Position numbers and translations under genes: made by a program. A DNA stretch of 64,000 nucleotides, taken from contig JBBDWL010000099.1 of the NCBI GenBank assembly GCA_040902895.1, forward strand, positions 1-64,000, read 5' to 3'. The notes below the pieces were generated by a model that was given only the letters and a program-made list of their open reading frames with translations, was not told the origin of the DNA and did no database searches. Below are positions 1 to 7,767 of this stretch, piece by piece. The first letter of the stretch is position 1. The number at the start of each line of letters is the position of its first letter. Source of the DNA: JALYRV01 sp040902895 (GTDB taxonomy: Bacteria; Acidobacteriota; Vicinamibacteria; Vicinamibacterales; SCN-69-37).

Positions 1-1619
<1,619 letters not shown>

Positions 1620-1641
1620 CGGGGCTCCTTGGGGACGGCCG

Positions 1642-1836
1642 TCATCGCCGCTCCTTGAGTTCGCTCTGCTCGAACCACGCCTGCGCCGCCTGCCGCCCGA
1701 GAGCGGACGCGAGCGCCCGAGCGGCCTCCGCCAACACGGCGGCACTCTGCACGTCGCTGAAGTCCGCCTGCGGCCCCTCGGGAGGCGCTGGTACCGCGAG
1801 CGGCACGTCGGCCCGCACGATCCGCGAGCGCGTCAC
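1642..1836 (-). CDS. Small hypothetical protein, 64 aa
   Basis: A 64-residue Ala-rich, mostly helical protein with no recognised domain. Its ATG overlaps the stop codon of the upstream RHH gene in an ATGA arrangement, and it ends 22 nt before the integrase start, so the three genes probably form one translational unit. The sequence contains a predicted amphipathic helix around residues 30-55 (AAVLAEAARALASAL) and a charged tail. It could be an accessory factor of the integrase (for example a directionality factor), but only gene order supports this. Confidence 0.6.
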   Translation of the reverse strand: MTRSRIVRADVPLAVPAPPEGPQADFSDVQSAAVLAEAARALASALGRQAAQAWFEQSELKERR

Positions 1837-2015
1837 GACGCCACTCGTGCGCGTGGAGCCGCCTCACGTCGACGAGCGCGACGGTCTCGGGCGACATAGT
1901 CGGCGACGAGTTCGCGCAGAATTTGGCTGACCGTTCCGCGCCGCCGGGCGATGGCGTGGAAGTCGGTCCAGAGGCGGACCGGGATGCGAATGGAGAGATG
2001 GCGGAAGGCGGGCAC
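1833..2015 (-). CDS. Ribbon-helix-helix DNA-binding protein, 60 aa
   Basis: Short basic protein with the layout of a CopG/Arc-type ribbon-helix-helix domain: a beta strand (HLSIRIPVRLW) followed by two helices (FHAIARRRG and VSQILRELVADYVAR). Such proteins dimerise through the strand and bind palindromic operators. The GTG start at 2015 has GGAG 7 nt upstream. It is the first gene of a coupled run leading to the integrase, so it may autoregulate the integration module or act in excision control. A second RHH gene of the element lies at 9051-9239. Confidence 0.7.
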   Translation of the reverse strand: MPAFRHLSIRIPVRLWTDFHAIARRRGTVSQILRELVADYVARDRRARRREAAPRARVAS

Positions 2016-2213
2016 GATGTGTCTCCGTGCAGGCCACAGCCTGCCAAGGAGAGGACATCACCCGCACCGGAGAGCCGCAGACGCGCGGTCATTCGATAGG
2101 GACTGCCAGCGGGTGTCGTGCACGCCTCTGTTTCACCCGTGACCATCGGCGGAGACGCCGATGCCGCACACCGTAACACAACGTGTCGCATGGTCACAAG
2201 CCCGCCGTTGCCC

Positions 2214-2498
2214 TTAGCGACCGTGTTTCTTCTCCACCCGACGTTGTGTCGCGCGCACGTCAGCACTGTGCTTCTTCTCCACCAGAGCCGCGAAGTCTTC
2301 CCACGGCAGCACCGTGATCGCCTCCTCGTGAATAAGTTCGCCGTCTTCGTCTTCAGCGTGGGCTGGTGTCCACTGAAGCGAGCCTTCGGTCACCCACAAC
2401 GTGCCGAGCCGCTTCTTCCCGGTCTGGACGTGAATCTCTAGACCCGGCCTCCCAATCACCCAGTTCGTAGCGTTGACCGTCACTCTGTGCGTCGCCAT
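2214..2498 (-). CDS. Hypothetical protein, 94 aa
   Basis: Unrecognised small protein beginning MATHRVTVNATNWVIGRPG, probably a beta-rich N-terminal half followed by a charged helical tail with repeated EKKH (VEKKHSADV and VEKKHGR). The start is well supported: AGGAGG lies 8 nt upstream of the ATG, the strongest Shine-Dalgarno site in this part of the element. It stands alone between the RHH gene and the 77-aa gene. No function can be suggested. Confidence 0.6.
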   Translation of the reverse strand: MATHRVTVNATNWVIGRPGLEIHVQTGKKRLGTLWVTEGSLQWTPAHAEDEDGELIHEEAITVLPWEDFAALVEKKHSADVRATQRRVEKKHGR

Positions 2499-2537
2499 CG
2501 TCGTCGCCTCCTAGCGCATCGCTGCGCGTTTCCGTGA

Positions 2538-2771
2538 TCAGCGGCGGGTCCGCCGCACGTCATCCTTCGTCACTCCGAGTCTCGTGGGGATTTGCACGGT
2601 CGCCGCGTATTTTGCGATCAGCAACCCGACGAGATCGGCTCTCGTCAACACGAGCCGCGCCGCCGCAGCATCGAGGAGCGCCCAGTGTCGTTTCGTCAGG
2701 GTGACCGTCAGAGGCCGACCCCGGACCTTCCCGCGAAACAAGCTGACACGCCCGCGCAGTGACTTCGGCAT
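2538..2771 (-). CDS. Small basic hypothetical protein, 77 aa
   Basis: Basic protein (MPKSLRGRVSLFRGKVRGRP...) whose centre (RPLTVTLTKRHWALLDAAAARLVLTRADLVGLLIAKY) looks like a strand followed by two helices, reminiscent of RHH or phage DNA-binding proteins; not a firm match. The ATG at 2771 is preferred because the palindrome-like element AGATAGTATCA (2777-2787) ends 5 nt upstream and would act as an extended -10 giving a nearly leaderless mRNA. A GTG at 2813 would add 14 residues and lie 10 nt after the upstream gene, which is also possible. Confidence 0.5.
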   Translation of the reverse strand: MPKSLRGRVSLFRGKVRGRPLTVTLTKRHWALLDAAAARLVLTRADLVGLLIAKYAATVQIPTRLGVTKDDVRRTRR

Positions 2772-2776
2772 GGCGA

Positions 2777-2787
2777 AGATAGTATCA
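2777..2787. promoter_or_regulatory. TGATA-N-TATCA motif, copy 1
   Basis: AGATAGTATCA matches the palindromic consensus TGATA-N-TATCA at 10 of 11 positions and lies 5 nt upstream of the ATG at 2771. On the minus strand it reads TGATACTATC, resembling an extended -10 promoter (TGN-TATAAT type). Whether it is a promoter or an operator cannot be decided because it is nearly palindromic. Confidence 0.45.
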
Positions 2788-2822
2788 ACATATCGCCTCA
2801 CGACTGGCCTCACGAGTCGCAG

Positions 2823-3383
2823 TCATAGGGCTTCACCACGGAGCCACACCTGAAATGCCGCCCGCGCTGCTGCGAGCGTCACTTCCCCGCGCGAGAGCTT
2901 GTCGAGGATGGCCTGAATGTCCACCTCCACCGTCGTCGCCATCGGCGTCTCCAGTGGAAGCAGGCCCGCCGTTGGACGTCGCACCGCACGGTTGATCCCG
3001 GCCACCTTGTACTGCCCCTCGCGGCCCGGACGCGGGTCCAATTCCATCACGTCGATCCATGCCTCCTCTGGACCAGCCGCCGCCGCGTCGAAGACTTGGT
3101 ACTCGTCCACGTCCGTGTAGAGGTAAGTCCGACCGCCGAATTTCGCGTGATAACCGGAGGCCCTGAGCGCCGCGATGCACCAGCGGAAGGCTTCATCGTC
3201 GTTCCACCACGCTCTCAAAGTGTAAGAGTGCGGAATCGAGGGCATCGAGGACGCCGTGCGCCAGCGAGCCGCCCAGAGGAGACGCCGCAACTTCTCAAAG
3301 TCATCCGGCGGCAACGGACGCGCCGCCCGCATCGGCGCACCCGACCGGATCTTCCCGTAGCGTTTTTTGATAGTACCTCTCAT
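2823..3383 (-). CDS. Hypothetical protein, 186 aa
   Basis: Unrecognised protein with an aromatic-rich central segment (PHSYTLRAWWNDDEAFRWC ... YHAKFGGRTYLYTDVDEYQVFD) that looks like a small alpha/beta domain, followed by a C-terminal helical region. The ATG at 3383 has GGGAGGA 8 nt upstream and overlaps the stop of the 68-aa gene, so both are probably co-translated. A copy of the recurrent TGATAGTA motif falls in codons 2-6. The style resembles hypothetical proteins of phages and islands, but no function is evident. Confidence 0.6.
   Translation of the reverse strand: MRGTIKKRYGKIRSGAPMRAARPLPPDDFEKLRRLLWAARWRTASSMPSIPHSYTLRAWWNDDEAFRWCIAALRASGYHAKFGGRTYLYTDVDEYQVFDAAAAGPEEAWIDVMELDPRPGREGQYKVAGINRAVRRPTAGLLPLETPMATTVEVDIQAILDKLSRGEVTLAAARAAFQVWLRGEAL
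3368..3378. promoter_or_regulatory. TGATA-N-TATCA motif, copy 2 (imperfect)
   Basis: TGATAGTACCT matches the consensus at 9 of 11 positions. Unlike the other copies it lies inside the first codons of a gene with a good ribosome binding site, which fits an operator or an internal promoter better than the promoter of that gene. Confidence 0.3.
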
Positions 3384-3586
3384 GACTGGCGTCCTCCCGC
3401 CTCGCCATTGACCCGAAGCTGGCGCGCCGCTTCGACCGCACGCGCCACGCTCGCGTAGAGTTGGTCGGCGGCGGCAGTTTCAGCGCGCACGGTGGTCGCT
3501 CGTTCTGCGGCCAACGCGAGCGCGCTCTGAAGCGCATTGGTCAGGTCGCTAAACGCTTGCGAGAATTTCTCAGGATCGATCATCAT
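3380..3586 (-). CDS. Small coiled-coil hypothetical protein, 68 aa
   Basis: Starts MMIDPEKFSQAFSDLTNALQ and is almost entirely an Ala-rich helix with heptad-like spacing, so probably a coiled coil. It overlaps the start of the downstream 186-aa gene (ATGA). The ribosome binding site (AAGGGG) is next to, and the start codon is inside, an 11-bp hairpin described at 3585-3625, which suggests translational control. Function unknown. Confidence 0.55.
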   Translation of the reverse strand: MMIDPEKFSQAFSDLTNALQSALALAAERATTVRAETAAADQLYASVARAVEAARQLRVNGEAGGRQS

Positions 3587-3625
3587 CGGGACGCCCCTTT
3601 CGCTGTACGCGCGAGGCGTCCCGAT
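3585..3625 (-). promoter_or_regulatory. Hairpin covering the start region of the 68-aa gene
   Basis: Perfect 11-bp inverted repeat, ATCGGGACGCC (3585-3595) and GGCGTCCCGAT (3615-3625), with a 19-nt loop. On the minus strand the 3' arm includes the start codon and abuts the AAGGGG ribosome binding site, so the folded mRNA would restrict initiation. No T tract follows, so it does not look like a terminator. Confidence 0.5.
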
Positions 3626-3855
3626 ACAATGGCGGGAGCCCGGCTCGCCAGCTCCGATCTGGTGAACGGGTTAGGCGTCGTCGGGAGTTCATCGCTCCCG
3701 GCGGCGCCGCTTTACTGACCTCCAACACGTGCTCGGCCATTTCGCCGTCAGCACATCGTCACCACCTCCACGTGTCCCCAGAAACAGATGGTTGTCCCGC
3801 CCGCCGTCGAACGGGACTGACCCGCGCAGACCGGCACAAACCACAGCGAAAGTCC

Positions 3856-4443
3856 TCACGCGGCAGACGAGGTTTGTCCCGGTGTGCGGCCTGCCGCGAT
3901 CCACCGCGCAGCCGTGGACTTCGACACGCCCCACGTCCGCGCCGCCGCGCGCACGCTGCCGCCCGGAATGGCGATCGTCGTCGGCACCTTCCGTGGCCGA
4001 CCGAGCCGCACTCCTTGCGCCCGCGCCCGAGCGAGTCCCGACATGACGCGCTCTCGGATGCGTTCACGCTCGAACTCCGCGATCGCGCCGAGGATGTGCA
4101 TCTGGAGTTTGCCGGCGGGCGTGGTGGCGTCGATGCCTTCGGCCAGCGAGACGAAGGCGACCCCGAGCGCCTGCATTTCGTCCAGCAGGGTGATCAGGTG
4201 CTTCAGGTTCCGGCCGAGCCGATCGAGACGCCAACACAGGACGACATCGACTCGCCGCCGCTTGGCGTCTCGAATCAGCGCATCGAGCGCGGGGCGGCGG
4301 TCCTTGCTACCGCTGATGCCGTGATCGATGTACTCACCGGCGGCGGTCCAGCCACGCGCCGTAACGAACCGCCGCAATTCGAGGAGTTGGTTTTCAGGTG
4401 TTTGATCGAGGGTGCTCACGCGGACATACAAAGCGGCTCTCAT
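3856..4443 (-). CDS. Small serine recombinase (resolvase/invertase), 195 aa
   Basis: Resolvase/invertase-family recombinase of typical length. The catalytic domain starts MRAALYVRVSTLDQTPENQ with the nucleophilic Ser in RVST (about residue 10), followed by conserved arginines (VVLCWRLDRLGRN), an E-helix (LGAIAEFERERIRERVMSGLARARAQG) and a C-terminal helix-turn-helix (SVRAAARTWGVSKSTAARWI). It could resolve dimers of the replicating form of the element or invert a segment; no inverted target was seen. There is no good Shine-Dalgarno next to the ATG; the perfect TGATACTATCA palindrome lies 8 nt upstream, and an AAGGAG lies further away (about 22 nt). Confidence 0.92.
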   Translation of the reverse strand: MRAALYVRVSTLDQTPENQLLELRRFVTARGWTAAGEYIDHGISGSKDRRPALDALIRDAKRRRVDVVLCWRLDRLGRNLKHLITLLDEMQALGVAFVSLAEGIDATTPAGKLQMHILGAIAEFERERIRERVMSGLARARAQGVRLGRPRKVPTTIAIPGGSVRAAARTWGVSKSTAARWIAAGRTPGQTSSAA

Positions 4444-4451
4444 CTCTCAAA

Positions 4452-4462
4452 TGATACTATCA
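4452..4462. promoter_or_regulatory. TGATA-N-TATCA motif, copy 3 (perfect palindrome)
   Basis: TGATACTATCA is a perfect 11-bp palindrome with a single central base, 8 nt upstream of the resolvase start. As an extended -10 it would start transcription within a few bases of the ATG; as an operator it would be the best half-site match of the set. Confidence 0.5.
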
Positions 4463-4475
4463 ATTCTCCTTTCGG

Positions 4476-4835
4476 TCAACCGGTTTCTGGTGGGTGTATG
4501 CCGTCGCCGTGGCCCGCGCTGCCGCGTTCCCGCGACCGCGCCTCACGACACGGCCGACAATGGCGCGGCGGAACCCACCCCTTGGCCGCGAACTCCTCCT
4601 GCAACGCGACCGTGAAGACAAACGGGTGTTGGCACCGCCGACAGACGCGGTAGTCGGCGGAGCGCGCCAGTCCGTCAATGGCCGACTGCACGGACAGCAG
4701 GAGCGCGGCGCGGTCCGGCGTGTCGGACGGGAGACACCGCGCCAGTGTCCGGTACGCTTTCGTGAGCGAGCCCCGCGCATCGTTTGGCTGGACCGGCGGC
4801 AGCGGCAGCGTCTTGAGGGGATCAGGTGTCGTCAT
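4476..4835 (-). CDS. Zinc-ribbon protein (zf_Tbcl-like), 119 aa
   Basis: The C-terminal half carries CRRCQHPFVFTVALQEEF followed by GWVPPRHCRPCREARSRER, the pattern CxxC...FVFT...Q..F...G..PP..C..CR of the probable zinc-ribbon family zf_Tbcl, found on many small proteins of phages and bacteria. The N-terminal 65 residues form a helical region without a recognised domain. The start overlaps the upstream zinc-binding gene by 14 nt and has no clear ribosome binding site, consistent with translational coupling. Likely a nucleic-acid-associated or regulatory factor; exact role unknown. Confidence 0.75.
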   Translation of the reverse strand: MTTPDPLKTLPLPPVQPNDARGSLTKAYRTLARCLPSDTPDRAALLLSVQSAIDGLARSADYRVCRRCQHPFVFTVALQEEFAAKGWVPPRHCRPCREARSRERGSAGHGDGIHPPETG

Positions 4836-5121
4836 GCCGTGGACGGAGTATTTGTCGGCGGTTCCACGTTGGTACTATCAACGCCCTTTCCCTCTGCGCC
4901 CGACGGCGCGCCGTCATCTGTGCGGACGCCACCTCGCTCGCCAGACACCCGCAACTCCGGGTGGTCCCCGCGAGCAGGTTGCCGACCCGGACCACGTGCT
5001 CGGTGCCGCACGCGCACCGTACGACCACCAGCCGCGCCACCCGGCCGCACGGGTCGCGCCGGTGCAGCCCGGTGGCGATGACGGTGAGCCGACCGAACAC
5101 CGAGCCCACACGAATCGTCAC
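4822..5121 (-). CDS. Phage-type zinc-binding protein, 99 aa
   Basis: Contains the pattern common in small phage proteins and next to AP2/HNH domains: G.VFGRLTVI near the N-terminus, then CACGTEHVVRVGNLLAGTTRSCGC, giving two Cys pairs for zinc. The GTG start at 5121 has GAGGTG 5 nt upstream. The gene lies 70 nt after the protease gene and overlaps the next zinc-ribbon gene by 14 nt. The C-terminal 30 residues are basic and could bind DNA. Function not established. Confidence 0.72.
   Translation of the reverse strand: MTIRVGSVFGRLTVIATGLHRRDPCGRVARLVVVRCACGTEHVVRVGNLLAGTTRSCGCLASEVASAQMTARRRAQRERALIVPTWNRRQILRPRHDDT
4870..4880. promoter_or_regulatory. TGATA-N-TATCA motif, copy 4
   Basis: TGGTACTATCA matches the consensus at 10 of 11 positions and lies 34 nt upstream of the zinc-ribbon gene start at 4835, inside the preceding gene. 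Position fits an internal promoter or an operator. Confidence 0.4.
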
Positions 5122-5191
5122 CGGCGCACCTCGCTGCGCCGCAGGCGTCGAGAGGACTTCCGGCGGCGGCGTTGGCCTCACCGCTCCGGCC

Positions 5192-6373
5192 TCAGCGAGC
5201 CGCCGCCAAGTCAGGGTGCGCCATGCCTTGGTCGTGAGCCGCCTGCCGCCAACTCTTGCCCGTTTCGAGCACGTCCCGCTGCACCAACTGATCGAACGTC
5301 TTGCCGCTGTGGGTGGACAAGCTGATCGGAGCCGGAGCGTCGTTGACAATCTCCGCGCCGACGCCGTGAAGCCGATAGGCTTCGCCCTCGTCGGGATACT
5401 GGCGCGACAGGTCGATAACGTCCGCTGCTTTGTAGTCCTTCGGCAGGCGCCGAAGGAACGCCGCCGCCTTCTGCTCGATGTCCGTGTCCTGCGGCATCGG
5501 GTGCGCCTTCGCCGCCGGAATGCCGCCCGGTGTGTTCGCCTTCGGCGCACCGGGAGCTGGAGTGCCCGGCGCCGGTTGCAGGTTCGGCTGAATCGGGTTC
5601 GCGGGCGTTGCCGACGCAGGCAACAGCTCGGTCGCCCGGAACCACTTGTGCGGCACCCCGTTCGCGTCCTTGATGGTGACGAAGGCGTTCGCGCCGTCGC
5701 CGACCACTTCAGTGATCTCGAACGTGCCGCCGATTTCATCCTGCGTGCGCGCCTGCCCCGGCGCGATCATGACCCGCTGTCCGACTTCCATTGTGATCTC
5801 CTTTGTTGAACGCGAAGCTACCTCGTCCAGCACGGCGAGCCCGCCGAACACTGGATCATTCGCCAGCGTCAGCGCCGCCATGCCTTCGAGGAACGGATGG
5901 TTCGTGATCGCCGCCGCCAACAACGTGGTCCCGATTTGCGTGCCGTCCTTGTGTTTGTGGTTCTTCACGAAGGACGGCGAGACGAAGCGGTATTCGCCGT
6001 GTTCGATCTGCTTCGCGGCGTCTGGCGTCCACTCGACTTCGCACCACAACTCGTCACCGTGCTCCCGCAGTTCGAGCTTCTTCATCCACCCGGCCGCAAT
6101 CCCGTCGCCGGGCTTCTTCGGGTCCATCGACAGATGGTCGTAGTCGATGGGCAGTTCCGTCGGCGCCGCCGGGGTGATGTTCGAGTAGTTGTGCAGCATC
6201 GTCGAGAGGTCGTCTCGGGTGATGCTGAACGTCCCGTAGCGGGTCGAGACGAATGAACCCGTCTTGGCGAGCTGAATCCACGAGCGGCGGGAGGAACCCT
6301 TCTCCCCGGCTTGCAGCGTGACGACGCTGGGCCACGAGAGCAGGACGTGGTTCAGAATCCGTGTGTCAGTCAT
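5192..6373 (-). CDS. Mu I-like phage protease, 393 aa
   Basis: The first 190 residues match the Mu-like prophage I protein family, the prohead protease that cleaves scaffold and capsid proteins: ELPIDYDHLSMDP, GIAAGWMKKLELREHGDELW, CEVEWTPDAAKQIEHGEYRF, VSPSF and TTLLAAAITNHPFL are its conserved blocks. A second region (about 200-250) looks like a small beta domain, followed by a Pro/Ala linker and a helical C-terminus that could correspond to a scaffold part. The ATG at 6373 has AAAGGA 9 nt upstream and overlaps the preceding coiled-coil gene. No capsid, portal or terminase gene accompanies it here, which is unusual. Confidence 0.85.
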   Translation of the reverse strand: MTDTRILNHVLLSWPSVVTLQAGEKGSSRRSWIQLAKTGSFVSTRYGTFSITRDDLSTMLHNYSNITPAAPTELPIDYDHLSMDPKKPGDGIAAGWMKKLELREHGDELWCEVEWTPDAAKQIEHGEYRFVSPSFVKNHKHKDGTQIGTTLLAAAITNHPFLEGMAALTLANDPVFGGLAVLDEVASRSTKEITMEVGQRVMIAPGQARTQDEIGGTFEITEVVGDGANAFVTIKDANGVPHKWFRATELLPASATPANPIQPNLQPAPGTPAPGAPKANTPGGIPAAKAHPMPQDTDIEQKAAAFLRRLPKDYKAADVIDLSRQYPDEGEAYRLHGVGAEIVNDAPAPISLSTHSGKTFDQLVQRDVLETGKSWRQAAHDQGMAHPDLAAAR

Positions 6374-6977
6374 GAGTGCCTGTCCTTTCCAGAGGGCGCG
6401 TCTCATCGATCAACGTGATCGGATGATCGCCGTGAATCCACCGCGCGCGTTCGATGCGCTGGACACGCATGGCGAGGGCGGCGTACATCGCGTCGAGCGG
6501 ATCGAGTGGGCGGCGCACGCTGACATCGCTCGATCGCCGGGACAGGGAGCGGGCCTCAGCGACCAACGCCCGGCGAATGTTTCGCGCCTCTGTCAGTTCC
6601 TCGCCGGACGGCAAGCGCGCCAGAAGGGCATCGAGCCACGCCTGTGCCTCGGTGGTCTGCCGCTGATAGTGCTGCATCTGCTGCGCGTGCGCGGCGGCGT
6701 CGGCCTGTTCGGCTGCGTCGGCTTCCTTGGCTTCAGCCTGCCCGAGCGCAAGGTCGAGGACCGAGAGGCGCTGGGCGAGCGCCTGTACCGTGGCGTCGAG
6801 GTGCGTCCACCGGAGTGCGGCCCCGTCGTCGTTCACGGCATCGAGCGCCAGCCCATCACGGGCAGTCGTCGTCTCGTGGTGCTGCTGCCGCAGCGCCGCG
6901 AGTTGCCGCCGAATCTCTGCGGCGGTCACACGCTCGGCCCGCCGAAATGACTTCAACCATCCCAGCAACGAATCCAT
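6366..6977 (-). CDS. Coiled-coil protein, 203 aa
   Basis: Begins MDSLLGWLKSFRRAERVTAAE and is predicted almost completely helical; residues about 25-130 are rich in Gln, Ala and Glu with heptad spacing typical of a long coiled coil. The ATG at 6977 has AAGGGAG 7 nt upstream. It overlaps the start of the Mu I-like protease by 8 nt, so the two are co-expressed. It might serve as a scaffold or tether partner of the protease, but no family similarity was recognised. Confidence 0.65.
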   Translation of the reverse strand: MDSLLGWLKSFRRAERVTAAEIRRQLAALRQQHHETTTARDGLALDAVNDDGAALRWTHLDATVQALAQRLSVLDLALGQAEAKEADAAEQADAAAHAQQMQHYQRQTTEAQAWLDALLARLPSGEELTEARNIRRALVAEARSLSRRSSDVSVRRPLDPLDAMYAALAMRVQRIERARWIHGDHPITLIDETRPLERTGTHD

Positions 6978-7114
6978 CAGCTCACTCCCTTCTCGCGGCC
7001 GGGACAAACCTGACGCGGCCGACGAAGACTTTCGCCCGATTGTGCGGCGCGCTGGGCGAGGCCGTCCCGCGCCGCCGGCGGTGGGACAACCACATGGTTG
7101 TCCGAACACCTCCG

Positions 7115-7618
7115 TCACCCCTGCGCGGCCCGTGGTTCCATCAGCTCCAGCATCGTGGCGAACTGCGCGCGCGCGTCCGGGTGCAGACAGCACGCCCCGA
7201 CGAAGCCGATCTCCTCGGCGCACGCCCACACCGTGAGCGCCACGCGCCGGAGGGGGAACCCGAGGCCGCAGTTCAAGCAAGGCACCATGACCCCCAGCCG
7301 GTCCTGCGCCTGCACTTCATACGTCACCGTCAGGCCCTCGTCGCCCAGCCCGTCCGTTCGTCCGGTCATCGTCGGCTCGCCGGTCGGCTCCGGGGGTCGG
7401 CCCAACAGGTCCGCCCTCGTCTTGCCGAGCGCCGCGAGCACGTCTTCGGTCCGGCATCCGGCGTGGCACCGGACCGCCAGTTCGCCGTCTGCGCCGGGCC
7501 GAATCTGTAAGCTCCGAATCACGTCGGCATGCGCCGGGCAGCGCGCGACGTACGGACCGTACTGACCCGTCACGGCCTGATGGTCGGGCAGGAGGCGGAG
7601 GAGTTCATCGAGCGTCAT
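7115..7618 (-). CDS. Primase-type zinc-finger protein, 167 aa
   Basis: Residues about 25-70 (YVARCPAHADVIRSLQIRPG then ELAVRCHAGCRTEDVLAALG) follow the CPAH...S..I...G...V.CHAGC...D.L..LG pattern of the N-terminal zinc finger of DnaG-like and phage Toprim primases. No Toprim or helicase domain follows; the C-terminal half instead holds another potential metal site (VPCLNCGLGF ... CAEEIG ... CCLH). It may be a truncated primase or a stand-alone DNA-binding finger. The ATG at 7618 has GGAGG 5 nt upstream and overlaps the stop of the upstream 50-aa gene, downstream of the initiator gene, so a role in replication of the element is likely. Confidence 0.75.
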   Translation of the reverse strand: MTLDELLRLLPDHQAVTGQYGPYVARCPAHADVIRSLQIRPGADGELAVRCHAGCRTEDVLAALGKTRADLLGRPPEPTGEPTMTGRTDGLGDEGLTVTYEVQAQDRLGVMVPCLNCGLGFPLRRVALTVWACAEEIGFVGACCLHPDARAQFATMLELMEPRAAQG

Positions 7619-7767
7619 CCACACCTCCGTCGCGCGACGAACGGCATCAGGGAGGCCCAGAGGCCCAGCCCCGGCGAGAAGTCGCCGCCTGCGCCAGCCT
7701 GACGCGGCGTGCAGGCCACATCGGCCCGATGCCCCGGCAAGAGCGCGAGCAGTTCGGTCAACGTCAC
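7615..7767 (-). CDS. 50-aa peptide, partial paralogue of the next gene's N-terminus
   Basis: A 50-codon gene with GTG start overlapping the stop of the initiator gene (GTGA) and its own stop overlapping the next ATG (ATGA). The first residues (VTLTELLALLPGHRADV) closely resemble the start of the downstream zinc-finger protein (MTLDELLRLLPDHQAV), after which it lacks any zinc motif. It is probably a decayed tandem duplicate whose reading now mainly couples translation, although a functional small peptide cannot be excluded. Confidence 0.5.
   Translation of the reverse strand: MTLTELLALLPGHRADVACTPRQAGAGGDFSPGLGLWASLMPFVARRRCG

Noticed and set aside
4822..5739. A 305-aa protein ending in the zinc motif
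   Set aside because: Its first 200 codons are an Arg-rich shadow of the Mu I-like protease gene; only the part from GTG 5121 is protein-like and has a ribosome binding site.
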